Positions 47,512-57,884 of a DNA stretch of 64,000 nt are shown one piece after another. Made by a program: the position numbers and the translations under genes. Where the stretch lies: assembly GCA_902617375.1 (NCBI GenBank), contig CACMWI010000002.1, forward strand, positions 65,566 to 129,565, written 5' to 3'. Numbering within the stretch: the stretch's first letter is position 1; each line of letters opens with the position of its first letter. Under the pieces are notes generated by a model, which saw nothing but the letters and a program-made list of their open reading frames with translations, was not told the DNA's origin and made no database searches. This DNA comes from an uncultured Alphaproteobacteria bacterium (GTDB taxonomy: Bacteria > Pseudomonadota > Alphaproteobacteria > Methylaequorales > Methylaequoraceae).

Positions 47512-48462
47512 TTACTCTATAAGATTTACTCTCGATTCATTGAAGGCGGGATAGTTTGATGATGGAAGTACTCCATTATAATATCTGGTCATTTCTGATT
47601 TGATTTCAGTATCTTCATCTTTCATTGTTGTAACAATGTTTCTGGCTTTAGATTTAAATTCTTCGTTTTTGACATCAGACTTCAATTCTTCGTCTTCATA
47701 TGTTTCAATTGGAAGCATGCTTAGAGAAAGATCTTTGCTCTCTAGCTCCCCTGAAATATCTTTTCTTCTTTTTTGTCTGTATAGACTTCTCATTGTAGCA
47801 TAGAAATCCAAAGAACCTTCTTTCATCTCATCAAGATAATCAAGGTATTTTTCTCTTGTTGATACACCCCTAACAACAGGACCAGATAAGCGTGCCTCTA
47901 AACCAATTCCATTCATTCTGTATCCAAAAGACAAAGGATTTGTTATTGTATCAACTCCAAGTCCAAAAGCGTCTCTGACACTTGAAGGTCCAAAAATTGG
48001 AAGCATTACATATGGACCGTCAGGAACCCCCCAGACTGCTAATGTTTGACCAAAATCTTCTTCTACCTCAGTTATGTTGCCGAAGTTATCAGTGCTAGCA
48101 ACGTCAAATAAACCTCCAAGACCAAAAGTCATATTTATGAGGAATCTTCCGATAATATTACCTATACTTTGTTTATTTAATTGTAAAATAGCATTGGCTA
48201 GGCTGATTGGAGTTTTAGCTGTTGTTGCTAGATTAGTTAGTGGTTTTCTGGGTATATCAGGGATTTTTCTCCAACCTTTGGCAACTGGTTTAAAGAAATA
48301 GTCATCCAAGTTATTGTTAAATTTAAAAATATTCCTGTTAACGCTTTCGAAAGGATCGTTGACGTTCTCTACAGCTTTTACGTGTTTTACATTAAGCGAA
48401 ATGAATGCTGTGATTACAAAGATCAACAAAATCTTGTTATATTTTGAAAATAATTCTACCAT
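47512..48462 (-). CDS. mlaA: MlaA/VacJ family outer-membrane lipid asymmetry protein without lipobox
   Basis: A 316-residue MlaA-family protein, which removes misplaced phospholipids from the outer leaflet and hands them to MlaC. The core begins DPFESVNRNIFKFNNNLDDYFFKPVAKGW and includes RFLINMTFGLGGLFDVA, EEDFGQTLAVWGVPDGPYVMLPIFGPSSVRDAFG. A hydrophobic N-terminal helix ends VKHVKAVEN with no cysteine, so the lipoprotein anchor usual in MlaA is not seen. The C-terminus has an extra roughly 80-residue charged tail. ATG 48462 is preferred to GTG 48471. Confidence 0.92.
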   Translation of the reverse strand: MVELFSKYNKILLIFVITAFISLNVKHVKAVENVNDPFESVNRNIFKFNNNLDDYFFKPVAKGWRKIPDIPRKPLTNLATTAKTPISLANAILQLNKQSIGNIIGRFLINMTFGLGGLFDVASTDNFGNITEVEEDFGQTLAVWGVPDGPYVMLPIFGPSSVRDAFGLGVDTITNPLSFGYRMNGIGLEARLSGPVVRGVSTREKYLDYLDEMKEGSLDFYATMRSLYRQKRRKDISGELESKDLSLSMLPIETYEDEELKSDVKNEEFKSKARNIVTTMKDEDTEIKSEMTRYYNGVLPSSNYPAFNESRVNLIE

Positions 48463-48571
48463 ATATTGCACATTAATTATTTTGTATTAATTTAAGTTAT
48501 CTTATATTAAATATTAAAAAAATAAACTAAAAAACATAAAAATAAATTTTTTTGAGCTTTACATATATAAA

Positions 48572-49447
48572 ATGATTTCAAATACAATATCGGCAAAAAA
48601 TATAAACGTATCTTTTGAATTTTTCCCCCCAAAAAACAAAGAATCAATAGAGTCTTTGTGGGCTAATATCAAAAGATTAGAGCCCTTAGAACCAAAGTTT
48701 ATTTCTGTTACATACGGTGCAGGAGGTTCAATTAGAAATAATACTCATAATTTAGTAAAAGAAATTAAACAAAAGACTTCGCTAACGCCTGCAGCTCATT
48801 TAACCTGTATAGGAACTTCAAAGGCTGAAATCGAGAGCATAGCAGAAGACTATTGGAACTCTGGAATCAAACATATTGTTGCACTAAGAGGAGACGAAAG
48901 GGAAAATAAAACAGAAAATATATTTAGCGACTTTACTTATGCCACCGATTTAATAAAAGTATTGAAAAAAAAATTTGATTTCGAGATTACAGTTTCAGCT
49001 TACCCAGAGATGCATCCGGATTCGTCATCTATCAGCCAAGAATATGACGTTTTAAAAAAAAAGATTGATTTAGGAGCCTCAAAAGCTATTACTCAATTCT
49101 TTTTTGATGTTAATAGTTATTTTGATTTTATAGACGGTGCTATAAAAAGAGGAATTAAGATTCCCATTATTCCCGGCATATTACCTGTCACTAATTGTAA
49201 AAGAACAATGGAATTTGCAAAAAAAATGAATTGTAAAATGCCCAAATCGTTATTGGACATGTTCGTCGGTCTTGATTCTGATCCTCAAACAAGAAAACTA
49301 GTTGCAACGACAATTGTATATGAACAATGCAGAAAACTTATTGATGGAAAGGTAAAAGATTTTCATTTTTACACATTAAACAGAGCAGATCTTTCATTTG
49401 CTATATGTCATATTTTGGGTATTAGAACTCTGAAGGATGAAAATTGA
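48572..49447 (+). CDS. metF: 5,10-methylenetetrahydrofolate reductase
   Basis: A 291-residue FAD-containing TIM-barrel enzyme that makes 5-methyl-THF for methionine synthesis. Family features are VSFEFFPPKNKES, FISVTYGAGGS, HLTCIG, IVALRGD, and SAYPEMHPDS...DLGASKAITQFFFD, IPGILPV. It overlaps the following homocysteine methyltransferase by one base (TGATG), so reductase and synthase are co-translated. Confidence 0.97.
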   Translation: MISNTISAKNINVSFEFFPPKNKESIESLWANIKRLEPLEPKFISVTYGAGGSIRNNTHNLVKEIKQKTSLTPAAHLTCIGTSKAEIESIAEDYWNSGIKHIVALRGDERENKTENIFSDFTYATDLIKVLKKKFDFEITVSAYPEMHPDSSSISQEYDVLKKKIDLGASKAITQFFFDVNSYFDFIDGAIKRGIKIPIIPGILPVTNCKRTMEFAKKMNCKMPKSLLDMFVGLDSDPQTRKLVATTIVYEQCRKLIDGKVKDFHFYTLNRADLSFAICHILGIRTLKDEN

Positions 49448-50496
49448 TGAAAAGTAGTAACGAAATTATCAATGTTTTAAATAAAAAAATCTTAATTCTT
49501 GATGGCGCAATAGGGACAATGATTCAGAATGAAGAATTAAAAGAAAAGGATTTTAGAGCTAAAAGATTTAATAATCATCAGGTCAACCTTTTTGGAAATA
49601 ACGACATATTAAATTTAACCAAGCCTGAACTGATTTATGGTATTCATAAGTCATATCTTGATGCTGGTGCAGATATAATTGAAACAAATACTTTTAATTC
49701 AACAGGAATCTCTCAGGAAGATTACAAGTGTCAAGATCTAGCATATGAATTAAACTTTCAGGGTGGAAATTTAGCAAGAAAAGCAGTTGATGATTTTCTA
49801 GAGAATAATCCAAATGAACATAAATTTGTTGCTGGTGTTTTAGGACCTACAAATAGAACTTGTTCAATGTCTCCAGATGTTAACGATCCAGGATTCAGAA
49901 ATGTTAATTTTGATAATTTATTTAGTGATTATGAGAATTGCGTCAGTGCATTGATTGAAGCAAAGGTGGATGTAATTCTAGTTGAGACTGTTTTTGATAC
50001 CTTAAATTCAAAAGCAGCACTTTCAGCCATAAAAAGTGTTGAGCAAGCAAATAATATTAAAATACCCATCATGATTTCTGCCACTATAACTGATTTATCT
50101 GGAAGAACACTCTCGGGACAAACGGTTGAAGGTTTCTACAACTCAATAATACATTCTAAACCGTTAAGCGTAGGATTGAATTGTGCTCTTGGACCAAAAG
50201 AATTAGAACCTTATCTAATTGAACTAAATAGGATTTCAGAGGTTTATACAAGTATTCATCCTAACGCTGGTTTGCCAAACGCTTTTGGTGGGTATGATGA
50301 GACACCAGATTCCATCGCAAAATTTGCTAAAGAATGGAGCAATAGTAACTATATAAATATTATTGGTGGTTGTTGTGGAACAACCCCTGAACATATAAAA
50401 TTGATGAGTAAGGTAGTAATGAACAAAGAACCTAGAGCATTGAAAAAGAAATCTAACAATCTCCGCCTATCGGGTTTAGAGGCTTTTAATTTTTAA
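49447..50496 (+). CDS. metH: Methionine synthase, homocysteine-binding module (split MetH, N-terminal part)
   Basis: A 349-residue stand-alone homocysteine S-methyltransferase domain. It has [34 protein letters not shown] and the three zinc-binding cysteines in GLNCALGP (about C246) and [10 protein letters not shown] (about C309, C310). It corresponds to the first domain of cobalamin-dependent MetH and is followed after 2 bases by a gene for the remaining domains, a split form common in alphaproteobacteria. ATG 49447 is chosen over TTG 49444. Confidence 0.95.
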   Translation: MKSSNEIINVLNKKILILDGAIGTMIQNEELKEKDFRAKRFNNHQVNLFGNNDILNLTKPELIYGIHKSYLDAGADIIETNTFNSTGISQEDYKCQDLAYELNFQGGNLARKAVDDFLENNPNEHKFVAGVLGPTNRTCSMSPDVNDPGFRNVNFDNLFSDYENCVSALIEAKVDVILVETVFDTLNSKAALSAIKSVEQANNIKIPIMISATITDLSGRTLSGQTVEGFYNSIIHSKPLSVGLNCALGPKELEPYLIELNRISEVYTSIHPNAGLPNAFGGYDETPDSIAKFAKEWSNSNYINIIGGCCGTTPEHIKLMSKVVMNKEPRALKKKSNNLRLSGLEAFNF

Positions 50497-50498
50497 AA

Positions 50499-53132
50499 AT
50501 GAGCCCTAATTCAAAATTTATTAATATTGGTGAAAGAACAAATGTTACTGGTTCTGCTAAGTTTAAAAAATTAATCCTATCAAATAATTTTGATCAAGCT
50601 ATTGAAATTGCAAAAGAACAAATTGAGAACGGTGCTCAAATCATTGATATTAACATGGACGAAGGCTTATTAGATTCAGAGAAAGCTATGGTCAAGTTTT
50701 TGAATCAAATTTCAGTCGAACCTGCAATAGCAAAGGTTCCATTTATGATTGATTCATCAAAATGGTCAGTCATAGAAGCCGGTTTAAAATGTATTCAAGG
50801 AAAACCTATTGTTAATTCAATAAGTTTAAAGGAAGGCGAAGATATCTTTGTTGAACAAGCTGAAAAAATCAAAACTTATGGAGCTGCTGTTGTTGTTATG
50901 GCATTTGATGAAGATGGTCAAGCCGATAACATTAAAAGAAAATATCAAATTTCAGAAAGAGCTTACCAAATCTTAACTCAGAAATTAGATTTTCCGCCTC
51001 AAGATATTATATTTGATCCAAATATATTTGCTGTTGCCACTGGAATTGAAGAACACAACAATTACGCATTAGATTTCTTTGAAGCAACGAAACTTATAAA
51101 AAAAAATTTACCATTAGCCAAGGTATCTGGAGGACTTTCTAATGTATCCTTCAGTTTTAGAGGTAATAATCAGGTTCGGGAAGCAATGCACTCCTGTTTT
51201 CTTTATCACGCAATAAAATGTGGACTAGATATGGCAATTGTTAACGCTGGGCAAATTACAATCTACGAACAAATACCTAAAGATCTTAAAAAGTGTATAG
51301 AAGATGTGTTGTTCAATAAACATCTTGATGCAACAGAAAATTTAATTGAGATCTCAAAAAAATATTCAGGTAGTGTCGAGAAAAAAAAAATTGACAAAAA
51401 GTGGAGAACTAAAAAATTAGAAAAAAAAATAGAATATGCACTAGTAAATGGTATTAACGAGTTTATAGAAGAGGACACTGAAAAATTAAGACAACAATAT
51501 AATAAACCATTGGAAATCATCGAAGGTCCACTCATGGATGGAATGAATGTTGTTGGTGATTTATTTGGATCCGGAAAAATGTTTTTACCGCAAGTTGTAA
51601 AATCAGCGAGAGTAATGAAACAGTCGGTAGCTTACTTACTACCATTTATGGAAAAAGATAATACATCAAAAAAAAGTTCTAAAGGTAAAATACTTTTGGC
51701 AACTGTAAAGGGAGACGTTCATGATATTGGTAAAAATATAGTTGGTGTAGTATTACAATGTAATAACTTCGAAATTATTGATTTGGGAGTTATGGTTCCA
51801 GCTAGTAAAATTGTTGAAACTGCGATAGAGGAGAATGTCGATTTAATTGGATTATCAGGTCTCATAACCCCAAGTTTAGACGAGATGTGCTTTGTAGCCA
51901 GTGAATTAGAGAGAAATGAAATTAATAAACCTCTATTAATAGGTGGGGCTACTACGAGTAAAATTCACACAGCCATAAAAATAGATCCTTTATACAATTT
52001 TGGGGTATGTCACGTTAATGACGCTTCAAAAGCAGTTTCAGTAGCAACAAATATGATTTCTAAAAGTAAATGTAGACCGTTTGTTGAATCATTAAAAAAG
52101 GAATATTCAGTTCTTCGTTCTGGTTATTTCAAAAAGGACAAGATGAATGATAACAATCTTGAAGAATGTAGAAAAAATAAATTTAATTTTCAATGGGATG
52201 ATTACGAACCAGTTAAGCCAAAGAAATTTGGTGTGCAAACTCACGAAGACGTTTCTATCGAACAAATAGTGAAATTTGCAGACTGGAAACCTTTTTTTGA
52301 AGCTTGGGAACTTTATGGAAATTTTCCTGATATTCTAAATGATAAGATTGTTGGAAAAGCAGCTCGAGATCTTTGGGATGATGCAAATAAAATGATTGAA
52401 ATGTTAATTAAAGAAAAAATAACAAAACCTCAATGTGTTTTTGGTTTTTGGCCAGCTAATTCAGATGGTGATGATATTCTTTTATTTGATTCTGAAAAAA
52501 GAGAGAAAGTAAAAACAAAATTATTTTTTTTAAGACAACAAGTTAGTAGAAAAAAATCAAAAAGAGCTAATTTCTGTCTCGCAGATTTCGTTGCACCAGT
52601 TGGAACTAAAAATGATTTTATTGGAGGTTTTTTAGTCACAGCTGGAAGCGGCATTGAAACTTTAGCTTCAAAATTTGAAAAGAAAAATGACGATTATAAC
52701 TCAATTTTAGTTAAATCAATTGGTGATAGAATCGCTGAAGCATTTGCAGAAATGTTACACAAAGATGTAAGAACAAACTTTTGGGGTTACGCACAAAAAG
52801 AAGATTTTACTAACAAAGAATTAATTCAAGAAAAGTTTGAAGGAATTAGACCTGCACCAGGTTATCCTGCATGCCCTGATCATACTGAAAAGAAGACCTT
52901 ATTCGAACTGTTAGACGTATCGAGTAATCTAAAAGTAAAATTGACTGAGAGCTTTGCAATGAGCCCGGCTAGTTCAGTTGCTGGATTGTATTTTGCAAAC
53001 CCACAAGCAAGTTATTTTGGTGTTGGTAAAATTTTCAAAGACCAAGTAGAAGACTATGCTAAAAGAAAAAAAATCAGTTTAAGTGAAGCTGAAAAGTGGT
53101 TGGGTTCAAATCTAGGATATGCTCCTAACTAA
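50499..53132 (+). CDS. metH: Methionine synthase, folate-, B12- and activation modules (split MetH, C-terminal part)
   Basis: An 877-residue protein with, in order, the pterin-binding barrel ([28 protein letters not shown]), the B12 cap and Rossmann domains ([15 protein letters not shown] with the cobalt-ligand His, and [13 protein letters not shown]), and the SAM-binding reactivation domain ([22 protein letters not shown]). With the preceding gene it forms complete cobalamin-dependent methionine synthase, so the organism needs B12. I see no cobalamin riboswitch upstream of metF or metH. Confidence 0.97.
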   Translation: MSPNSKFINIGERTNVTGSAKFKKLILSNNFDQAIEIAKEQIENGAQIIDINMDEGLLDSEKAMVKFLNQISVEPAIAKVPFMIDSSKWSVIEAGLKCIQGKPIVNSISLKEGEDIFVEQAEKIKTYGAAVVVMAFDEDGQADNIKRKYQISERAYQILTQKLDFPPQDIIFDPNIFAVATGIEEHNNYALDFFEATKLIKKNLPLAKVSGGLSNVSFSFRGNNQVREAMHSCFLYHAIKCGLDMAIVNAGQITIYEQIPKDLKKCIEDVLFNKHLDATENLIEISKKYSGSVEKKKIDKKWRTKKLEKKIEYALVNGINEFIEEDTEKLRQQYNKPLEIIEGPLMDGMNVVGDLFGSGKMFLPQVVKSARVMKQSVAYLLPFMEKDNTSKKSSKGKILLATVKGDVHDIGKNIVGVVLQCNNFEIIDLGVMVPASKIVETAIEENVDLIGLSGLITPSLDEMCFVASELERNEINKPLLIGGATTSKIHTAIKIDPLYNFGVCHVNDASKAVSVATNMISKSKCRPFVESLKKEYSVLRSGYFKKDKMNDNNLEECRKNKFNFQWDDYEPVKPKKFGVQTHEDVSIEQIVKFADWKPFFEAWELYGNFPDILNDKIVGKAARDLWDDANKMIEMLIKEKITKPQCVFGFWPANSDGDDILLFDSEKREKVKTKLFFLRQQVSRKKSKRANFCLADFVAPVGTKNDFIGGFLVTAGSGIETLASKFEKKNDDYNSILVKSIGDRIAEAFAEMLHKDVRTNFWGYAQKEDFTNKELIQEKFEGIRPAPGYPACPDHTEKKTLFELLDVSSNLKVKLTESFAMSPASSVAGLYFANPQASYFGVGKIFKDQVEDYAKRKKISLSEAEKWLGSNLGYAPN

Positions 53133-53153
53133 GAGGATTAATCTTTTTATTTT

Positions 53154-55289
53154 ATGAAAAAAATAAAGTTACCAGAACCAGACTTTCTTTCCAGCCTTAA
53201 CGAGCAGCAAAAGCAAGCCGTTCAAAATACTGAAGGACCATTACTTGTTCTTTCGGGTGCAGGAACTGGGAAAACAAAAGTTTTAACGTCAAGGTTAGCA
53301 AATATTATCTATAACAGGAAAGCAAAAATGTCTGAAATTTTTTGTGTCACATTTACTAATAAGGCTGCACACGAAATGAAAACAAGAGTTGAAAAGATGC
53401 TTAGCCATCCAATTGAGGGAATGTTTATTGGAACATTTCATTCTATAGGACTAAGATTTTTAAGGAGAAACTCGGAGTTAGTTGGTTTAAAAAATGATTT
53501 CACGATATTGGATAAAGATGATCAATTAAGACTTGTAAAGCAAGTAATTTCTCTTGAAAATCTTGATCCAAAAGTTTACGTGCCTAAAAATTTTTTATAC
53601 ATGATTGATCAAGTAAAAAATGCTGGATTGGAAACTGAGGATGTTGACAATCATGAATTCGAAATTGAAACTAAAGGTAAGTTTAAAAAAATTTATAATT
53701 CATATCAATCTAGACTCTCAAATTATAATTCAGTTGATTTTGGAGATCTAATACTATTACCAATAAAATTATTTAAGGAAAATAAACAAATTTTGGAATT
53801 TTATCAAAAAAAGTTTAAATACACTTTAGTAGATGAGTATCAAGACACAAATTCAGCACAATACATGATGTTGAGATTACTTACAGAATTAAATAGAAAC
53901 TTGTGTTGCGTAGGAGACGAGGATCAATCTATTTATGGATGGAGAGGGGCAGAATTAAAAAATATTCTAAATTTTGAAAGAGATTTTGACAATTCAAATA
54001 TTATAAGACTGGAACAGAATTATAGATCTACAGGTAATATTCTTAAAACTGCATCATCAATAATTTCTGAAAATACAGAAAGGATTGGTAAAAAACTTTG
54101 GACCTCAGATAAAGATGGTGATCCGGTTTTAATAAGAAATTTCGAAGATGATGATTTTGAGGCAATTTTCATCGCACAAAAAATCAAAGAATTTAAAAAA
54201 AAAGGTATATCCCTTACTAACATTGCAATTTTAACAAGAGCAAGTTTTCAGTTTAAAGATATTGAAGATCGATTTTTGAAAGAAAATATAAAATACAGAG
54301 TTGTTGGTGGCCTTAGATTTTACGAAAGAGCAGAAATCAAAGACGCAATGGCTTACTTTAGAATATTAATAAATAAGTCAGACAATTTATCATTGGAAAG
54401 AATATTAAACACTCCAAAGCGAGGGTTAGGGAAAGCTTTAATTAAAAACCTCTATGATATTGTGCAAAAAAAAAATATCTCATTATATGAATCCTTGAAA
54501 CTTCTAATTTTATCAGGGACATCAAATTCCTCACAAAAAAAAAATATTCAAAATTTCATTTCTATTATTGACAGACATTCATCTGCTTTAAAAAGTACAA
54601 AACACTTCGAGGTAGCCGGATCACTGCTTGATGATGTTGGTTATACCGAAATGCTTCAAAAAGAAAAAACACCAGAATCTGAAGGAAGACTAGAAAATTT
54701 AAAAAAACTTATAACAGATTTGAAGAATAGAAACTCATTAGAAGAATTTATTGAAGAAGTCAGCCTTTTGAATGACACTTTAAATGATAGTGATTTTAAT
54801 GAAAAAGTTTCTTTGATGACACTACATAGTGCAAAAGGTCTTGAGTTTGATTTTGTTTTTCTTCCAGGTTGGGAGGAGGGAATCTTTCCTAATCAAAGAA
54901 ACATTGATGAATATGGAAACAAAGGATTAGAAGAGGAGAGACGCCTTGCTTATGTTGGTATTACAAGGGCAAGGAAAGAATTAAATATTTCATATGTAAA
55001 TTACAGAAAACAATATAACTACAGTATATATCGTTCTATACCTTCTAGGTTTTTATCAGAACTTCCTGAACAAAGTTGTAAAGTTTTTCAAGTTATGGAA
55101 AATATTAAAAAAAAAAATATGAAACTAGAGCAATTTTCAAATCCAGATTTTGAAGTCGGAGAGAAAGTTCAACATAAAGAGTTTGGTTATGGAACAATCT
55201 TAGGAATATCGGATAAAAAACTTCAAATACGTTTTGAAAATTCTGATGAAGTAATAAAAGTATTTTCTGATTTTGTTTCTAAATTATAA
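53154..55289 (+). CDS. uvrD: UvrD/PcrA-type superfamily 1 DNA helicase
   Basis: A 711-residue 3'-5' helicase acting in excision and mismatch repair. Motifs in order: LNEQQKQAV (Q motif), SGAGTGKTKVL (I), VTFTNKAAHEMK (Ia), DEYQDTNSAQY (II), GDEDQSIYGWRGA (III), LEQNYRS (IV), SLMTLHSAKGLEFDFVF (V), EERRLAYVGITRARKEL (VI). A C-terminal beta domain (FEVGEKVQHKEFGYGTIL) matches the RNA polymerase-binding Tudor-like tail of PcrA/UvrD. Confidence 0.96.
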   Translation: MKKIKLPEPDFLSSLNEQQKQAVQNTEGPLLVLSGAGTGKTKVLTSRLANIIYNRKAKMSEIFCVTFTNKAAHEMKTRVEKMLSHPIEGMFIGTFHSIGLRFLRRNSELVGLKNDFTILDKDDQLRLVKQVISLENLDPKVYVPKNFLYMIDQVKNAGLETEDVDNHEFEIETKGKFKKIYNSYQSRLSNYNSVDFGDLILLPIKLFKENKQILEFYQKKFKYTLVDEYQDTNSAQYMMLRLLTELNRNLCCVGDEDQSIYGWRGAELKNILNFERDFDNSNIIRLEQNYRSTGNILKTASSIISENTERIGKKLWTSDKDGDPVLIRNFEDDDFEAIFIAQKIKEFKKKGISLTNIAILTRASFQFKDIEDRFLKENIKYRVVGGLRFYERAEIKDAMAYFRILINKSDNLSLERILNTPKRGLGKALIKNLYDIVQKKNISLYESLKLLILSGTSNSSQKKNIQNFISIIDRHSSALKSTKHFEVAGSLLDDVGYTEMLQKEKTPESEGRLENLKKLITDLKNRNSLEEFIEEVSLLNDTLNDSDFNEKVSLMTLHSAKGLEFDFVFLPGWEEGIFPNQRNIDEYGNKGLEEERRLAYVGITRARKELNISYVNYRKQYNYSIYRSIPSRFLSELPEQSCKVFQVMENIKKKNMKLEQFSNPDFEVGEKVQHKEFGYGTILGISDKKLQIRFENSDEVIKVFSDFVSKL

Positions 55290-55293
55290 TATT

Positions 55294-56139
55294 TTGAAAA
55301 AAGTTACCTTTTTAATTAAATCAAAAAAACATGAAAGTTTAATAGCTTGGGTTTTTTCAAAATTTAACAACGCATCAATTTTTCCAGAAGGTAATTATTT
55401 AAAAGTAGAACTTCTTTTAAATAATTCGGAAATAAATAGTGTTTCTTTAGGCAAACTCAGAAAAAAATTTGGTGAAATTACTTTATCTATAATAAAAAAA
55501 AAAGATTGGGTGTATCAAAATGTTAAAGACGACCAAGGCACTCAAACCGAATTTTTTTATATTAGTCAGGGACTATCAACTAAAATATCAAACAGAAAGT
55601 TCAAATTAAAAATTCCAGCTAGTAATGCATTTGGAACAGGGAGCCATGAATCAACTTTTCTCTCAATTATTTGTATAGAATATTTAATTAAAAAAAAGAA
55701 TTACAGTTTAATTTGTGACGTTGGAACTGGTTCTGGAATTTTATCATTTATATTAAATAAAATCACAAAGCAGAAAATTGATTCTATTGACAATGATAAT
55801 AAAATTAAAAAAAATTTTTTAAAAAATCTAAGTACCAATCATTTGAATAACGTTAGGTTTTTCAATCAAAATGGGCTAAATAGTTTTTTTCTAAGAAAGA
55901 AACGTTATGATTTGATAGTTGCAAATATATTACTAATAACTCACAGAAAACTTGTAAAACAATACTATAATAAATTAAAACATAACGGTGAAATTGTTAT
56001 ATCGGGGATCCTCATTGACCAAGAAATGGAAATAATATCAATTTTCATTAAATTTAACTTTAAATTAAAAAAAAAATTTTATACTTTCAAATGGGTTGGA
56101 CTTATATTTGAGAAAAAAAAAAATGGAATCATTAAATAA
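55294..56139 (+). CDS. prmA: Ribosomal protein L11 methyltransferase
   Basis: A 281-residue methyltransferase that trimethylates ribosomal protein uL11. It has an N-terminal substrate-binding domain, the family motif PASNAFGTGSHEST, SAM motif I CDVGTGSGILSFI and LIVANILL (catalytic-domain motif). TTG at 55294 (MKKVTFLIKSKK) is preferred; an upstream TTG at 55273 would overlap uvrD and add seven residues. It overlaps the following peptidase gene by 17 bases. Confidence 0.9.
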   Translation: MKKVTFLIKSKKHESLIAWVFSKFNNASIFPEGNYLKVELLLNNSEINSVSLGKLRKKFGEITLSIIKKKDWVYQNVKDDQGTQTEFFYISQGLSTKISNRKFKLKIPASNAFGTGSHESTFLSIICIEYLIKKKNYSLICDVGTGSGILSFILNKITKQKIDSIDNDNKIKKNFLKNLSTNHLNNVRFFNQNGLNSFFLRKKRYDLIVANILLITHRKLVKQYYNKLKHNGEIVISGILIDQEMEIISIFIKFNFKLKKKFYTFKWVGLIFEKKKNGIIK

Positions 56140-57862
56140 TTTAGAAAAATTAATAAAGGAAATTTCTTTGAAAAAAATTGATTTTTACGTCATTTCTACT
56201 AACGATGAAAATTTACTTGAATACACTCCAGATCAAAACAAGAGATTACAATGGCTTACAAACTTTTCTGGCTCGAATGGAATTGCACTAATATCCAAGA
56301 AAAAAAAAATATTTTTTACTGATGGAAGATATATTTTACAAGCAAAAAAAGAAATAGATTCTAAATTTAAAATTATTGACTTTCAAAGTGAAAGCTTTTT
56401 CTTATTTTTGCAAAAAAACATCAAACATAAAACAATGTTGATAGATTACAGAATTTTTAATATCAAATTTGTAAAAGAATTAAAAAGGATTGCCGAGTTA
56501 AACTCTATTAAGATTTATCATGATAAAAAAAATATTATAGATAAGATTTGGGTTAGAAAAGTTAAAAAGAATCAAAAATTTTGTTTTTTTTTAGAAAAAA
56601 AAATATCTGGTGAAGACACATTATCTAAAAAGGAAAGGATATTTAACAAAATCAACCACGATTATTTAATTTTAACTTCATCAGAATCAATTTGCTGGCT
56701 TCTGAATTTAAGGGGTTTTGATTTAGAACATACACCAATTGTTCTTTGCAGAGCAATTGTAACTAAAACTACGATTAAACTGTTCACCGATTTAAATAAG
56801 TTTCCATGCAAAGTAAAAGTAAAAGGAGTTCAAATATTTTGTTTCGAAGATTTTGAATCTGAGATTTTAAAATTATCTAAGAATAAAAAGCTTGCTCTCG
56901 ATTCTTCATCATCATATTTTTATTACGAGCTAATGAAATCAGCAGATCTTAAACTTGATCTTATAGAAGACCCATGCATTAATGTAAGGTGCGAAAAGAA
57001 TGAAGTTGAGATAAAACATTCCATAAAATACCATATTTTAGACGGTGTTTCTCTTGTTAAGTTTTTTTATTGGTTAGAAAAGTCAAAGTTTTCTTCTAAT
57101 TTTGACGAGGTAAATGTTTCAAGAAAGCTTGAAGATTTTAGAAAACAAAACAAAAATTATTTTTCCTCAAGTTTTCCCACTATTTCAGCTTTTGGAAAGA
57201 ATGCTTCAGTTATTCACTATAATCCAATTCAAAATAACAAAAGATTAACTTCAGGACAGTTATTTTTGTGTGATTCTGGGGCCCAATATTTAGGAGCTAC
57301 TACTGACGTCACTAGAACAATTTTTATTGGAGGTAGCAAACCTAAAAAGGAGTATATTTTAAATTACACTAGAGTTTTAAAAGGACACATAAACCTTGCT
57401 ATGATTAAATTCCCGAGAGGAACGAGAGGACACCAAATAGATAGTTTGGCAAGGTATAGTTTGTGGCAAAATGGTTTGGATTACAGTCATGGAACTGGAC
57501 ACGGAGTTGGAAGTTTTTTAGGCGTACACGAAGGACCACAATCAATTTCTAAAAATTTCAATAAATCCGAACTGAAAGAGGGAATGGTTTTATCAAATGA
57601 ACCCGGATATTACAAAAGCGATTGTTATGGAATAAGAATAGAAAATCTTTTATTGGTTATACCTTCAAGATACAAAGGATTTTTAGAATTTAAAAATTTG
57701 ACTCTTTGTCCTTATGAAAAAAACCTTATAGATTTAGACCTGTTAACCGATATTCAAAAAAAATGGATTAACAGATACCACTCGGATGTATACAATAAAC
57801 TAAAAAAATATTTAAAGCAAAATGAAAAATCATGGCTATTTAAAAAGACAAAGTATTTTTAA
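56123..57862 (+). CDS. Xaa-Pro aminopeptidase (M24B family)
   Basis: A 579-residue metallopeptidase releasing N-terminal residues next to proline. Two creatinase-like N-terminal domains (TNFSGSNGIALIS, FFTDGRYILQAKKEID) precede the pita-bread catalytic domain. Metal ligands are in LCDSGAQYLGATTDVTRTI (two Asp), HGTGHGVGSFLGVHEGP (His), SNEPGYY (Glu) and GIRIENLLLV (Glu). The large size matches eukaryotic-type APP1 homologues found in alphaproteobacteria. ATG 56123 is chosen; an in-frame start at 56096 lies within prmA. Confidence 0.94.
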   Translation: MESLNNLEKLIKEISLKKIDFYVISTNDENLLEYTPDQNKRLQWLTNFSGSNGIALISKKKKIFFTDGRYILQAKKEIDSKFKIIDFQSESFFLFLQKNIKHKTMLIDYRIFNIKFVKELKRIAELNSIKIYHDKKNIIDKIWVRKVKKNQKFCFFLEKKISGEDTLSKKERIFNKINHDYLILTSSESICWLLNLRGFDLEHTPIVLCRAIVTKTTIKLFTDLNKFPCKVKVKGVQIFCFEDFESEILKLSKNKKLALDSSSSYFYYELMKSADLKLDLIEDPCINVRCEKNEVEIKHSIKYHILDGVSLVKFFYWLEKSKFSSNFDEVNVSRKLEDFRKQNKNYFSSSFPTISAFGKNASVIHYNPIQNNKRLTSGQLFLCDSGAQYLGATTDVTRTIFIGGSKPKKEYILNYTRVLKGHINLAMIKFPRGTRGHQIDSLARYSLWQNGLDYSHGTGHGVGSFLGVHEGPQSISKNFNKSELKEGMVLSNEPGYYKSDCYGIRIENLLLVIPSRYKGFLEFKNLTLCPYEKNLIDLDLLTDIQKKWINRYHSDVYNKLKKYLKQNEKSWLFKKTKYF

Positions 57863-57884
57863 AACGTCAACAATTATCAAACAA

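Noticed and set aside
48463-48571. Possible cobalamin or SAM riboswitch before metF
   Set aside because: The gap is short, almost all A and T, and lacks the B12-box or any recognisable SAM aptamer core.
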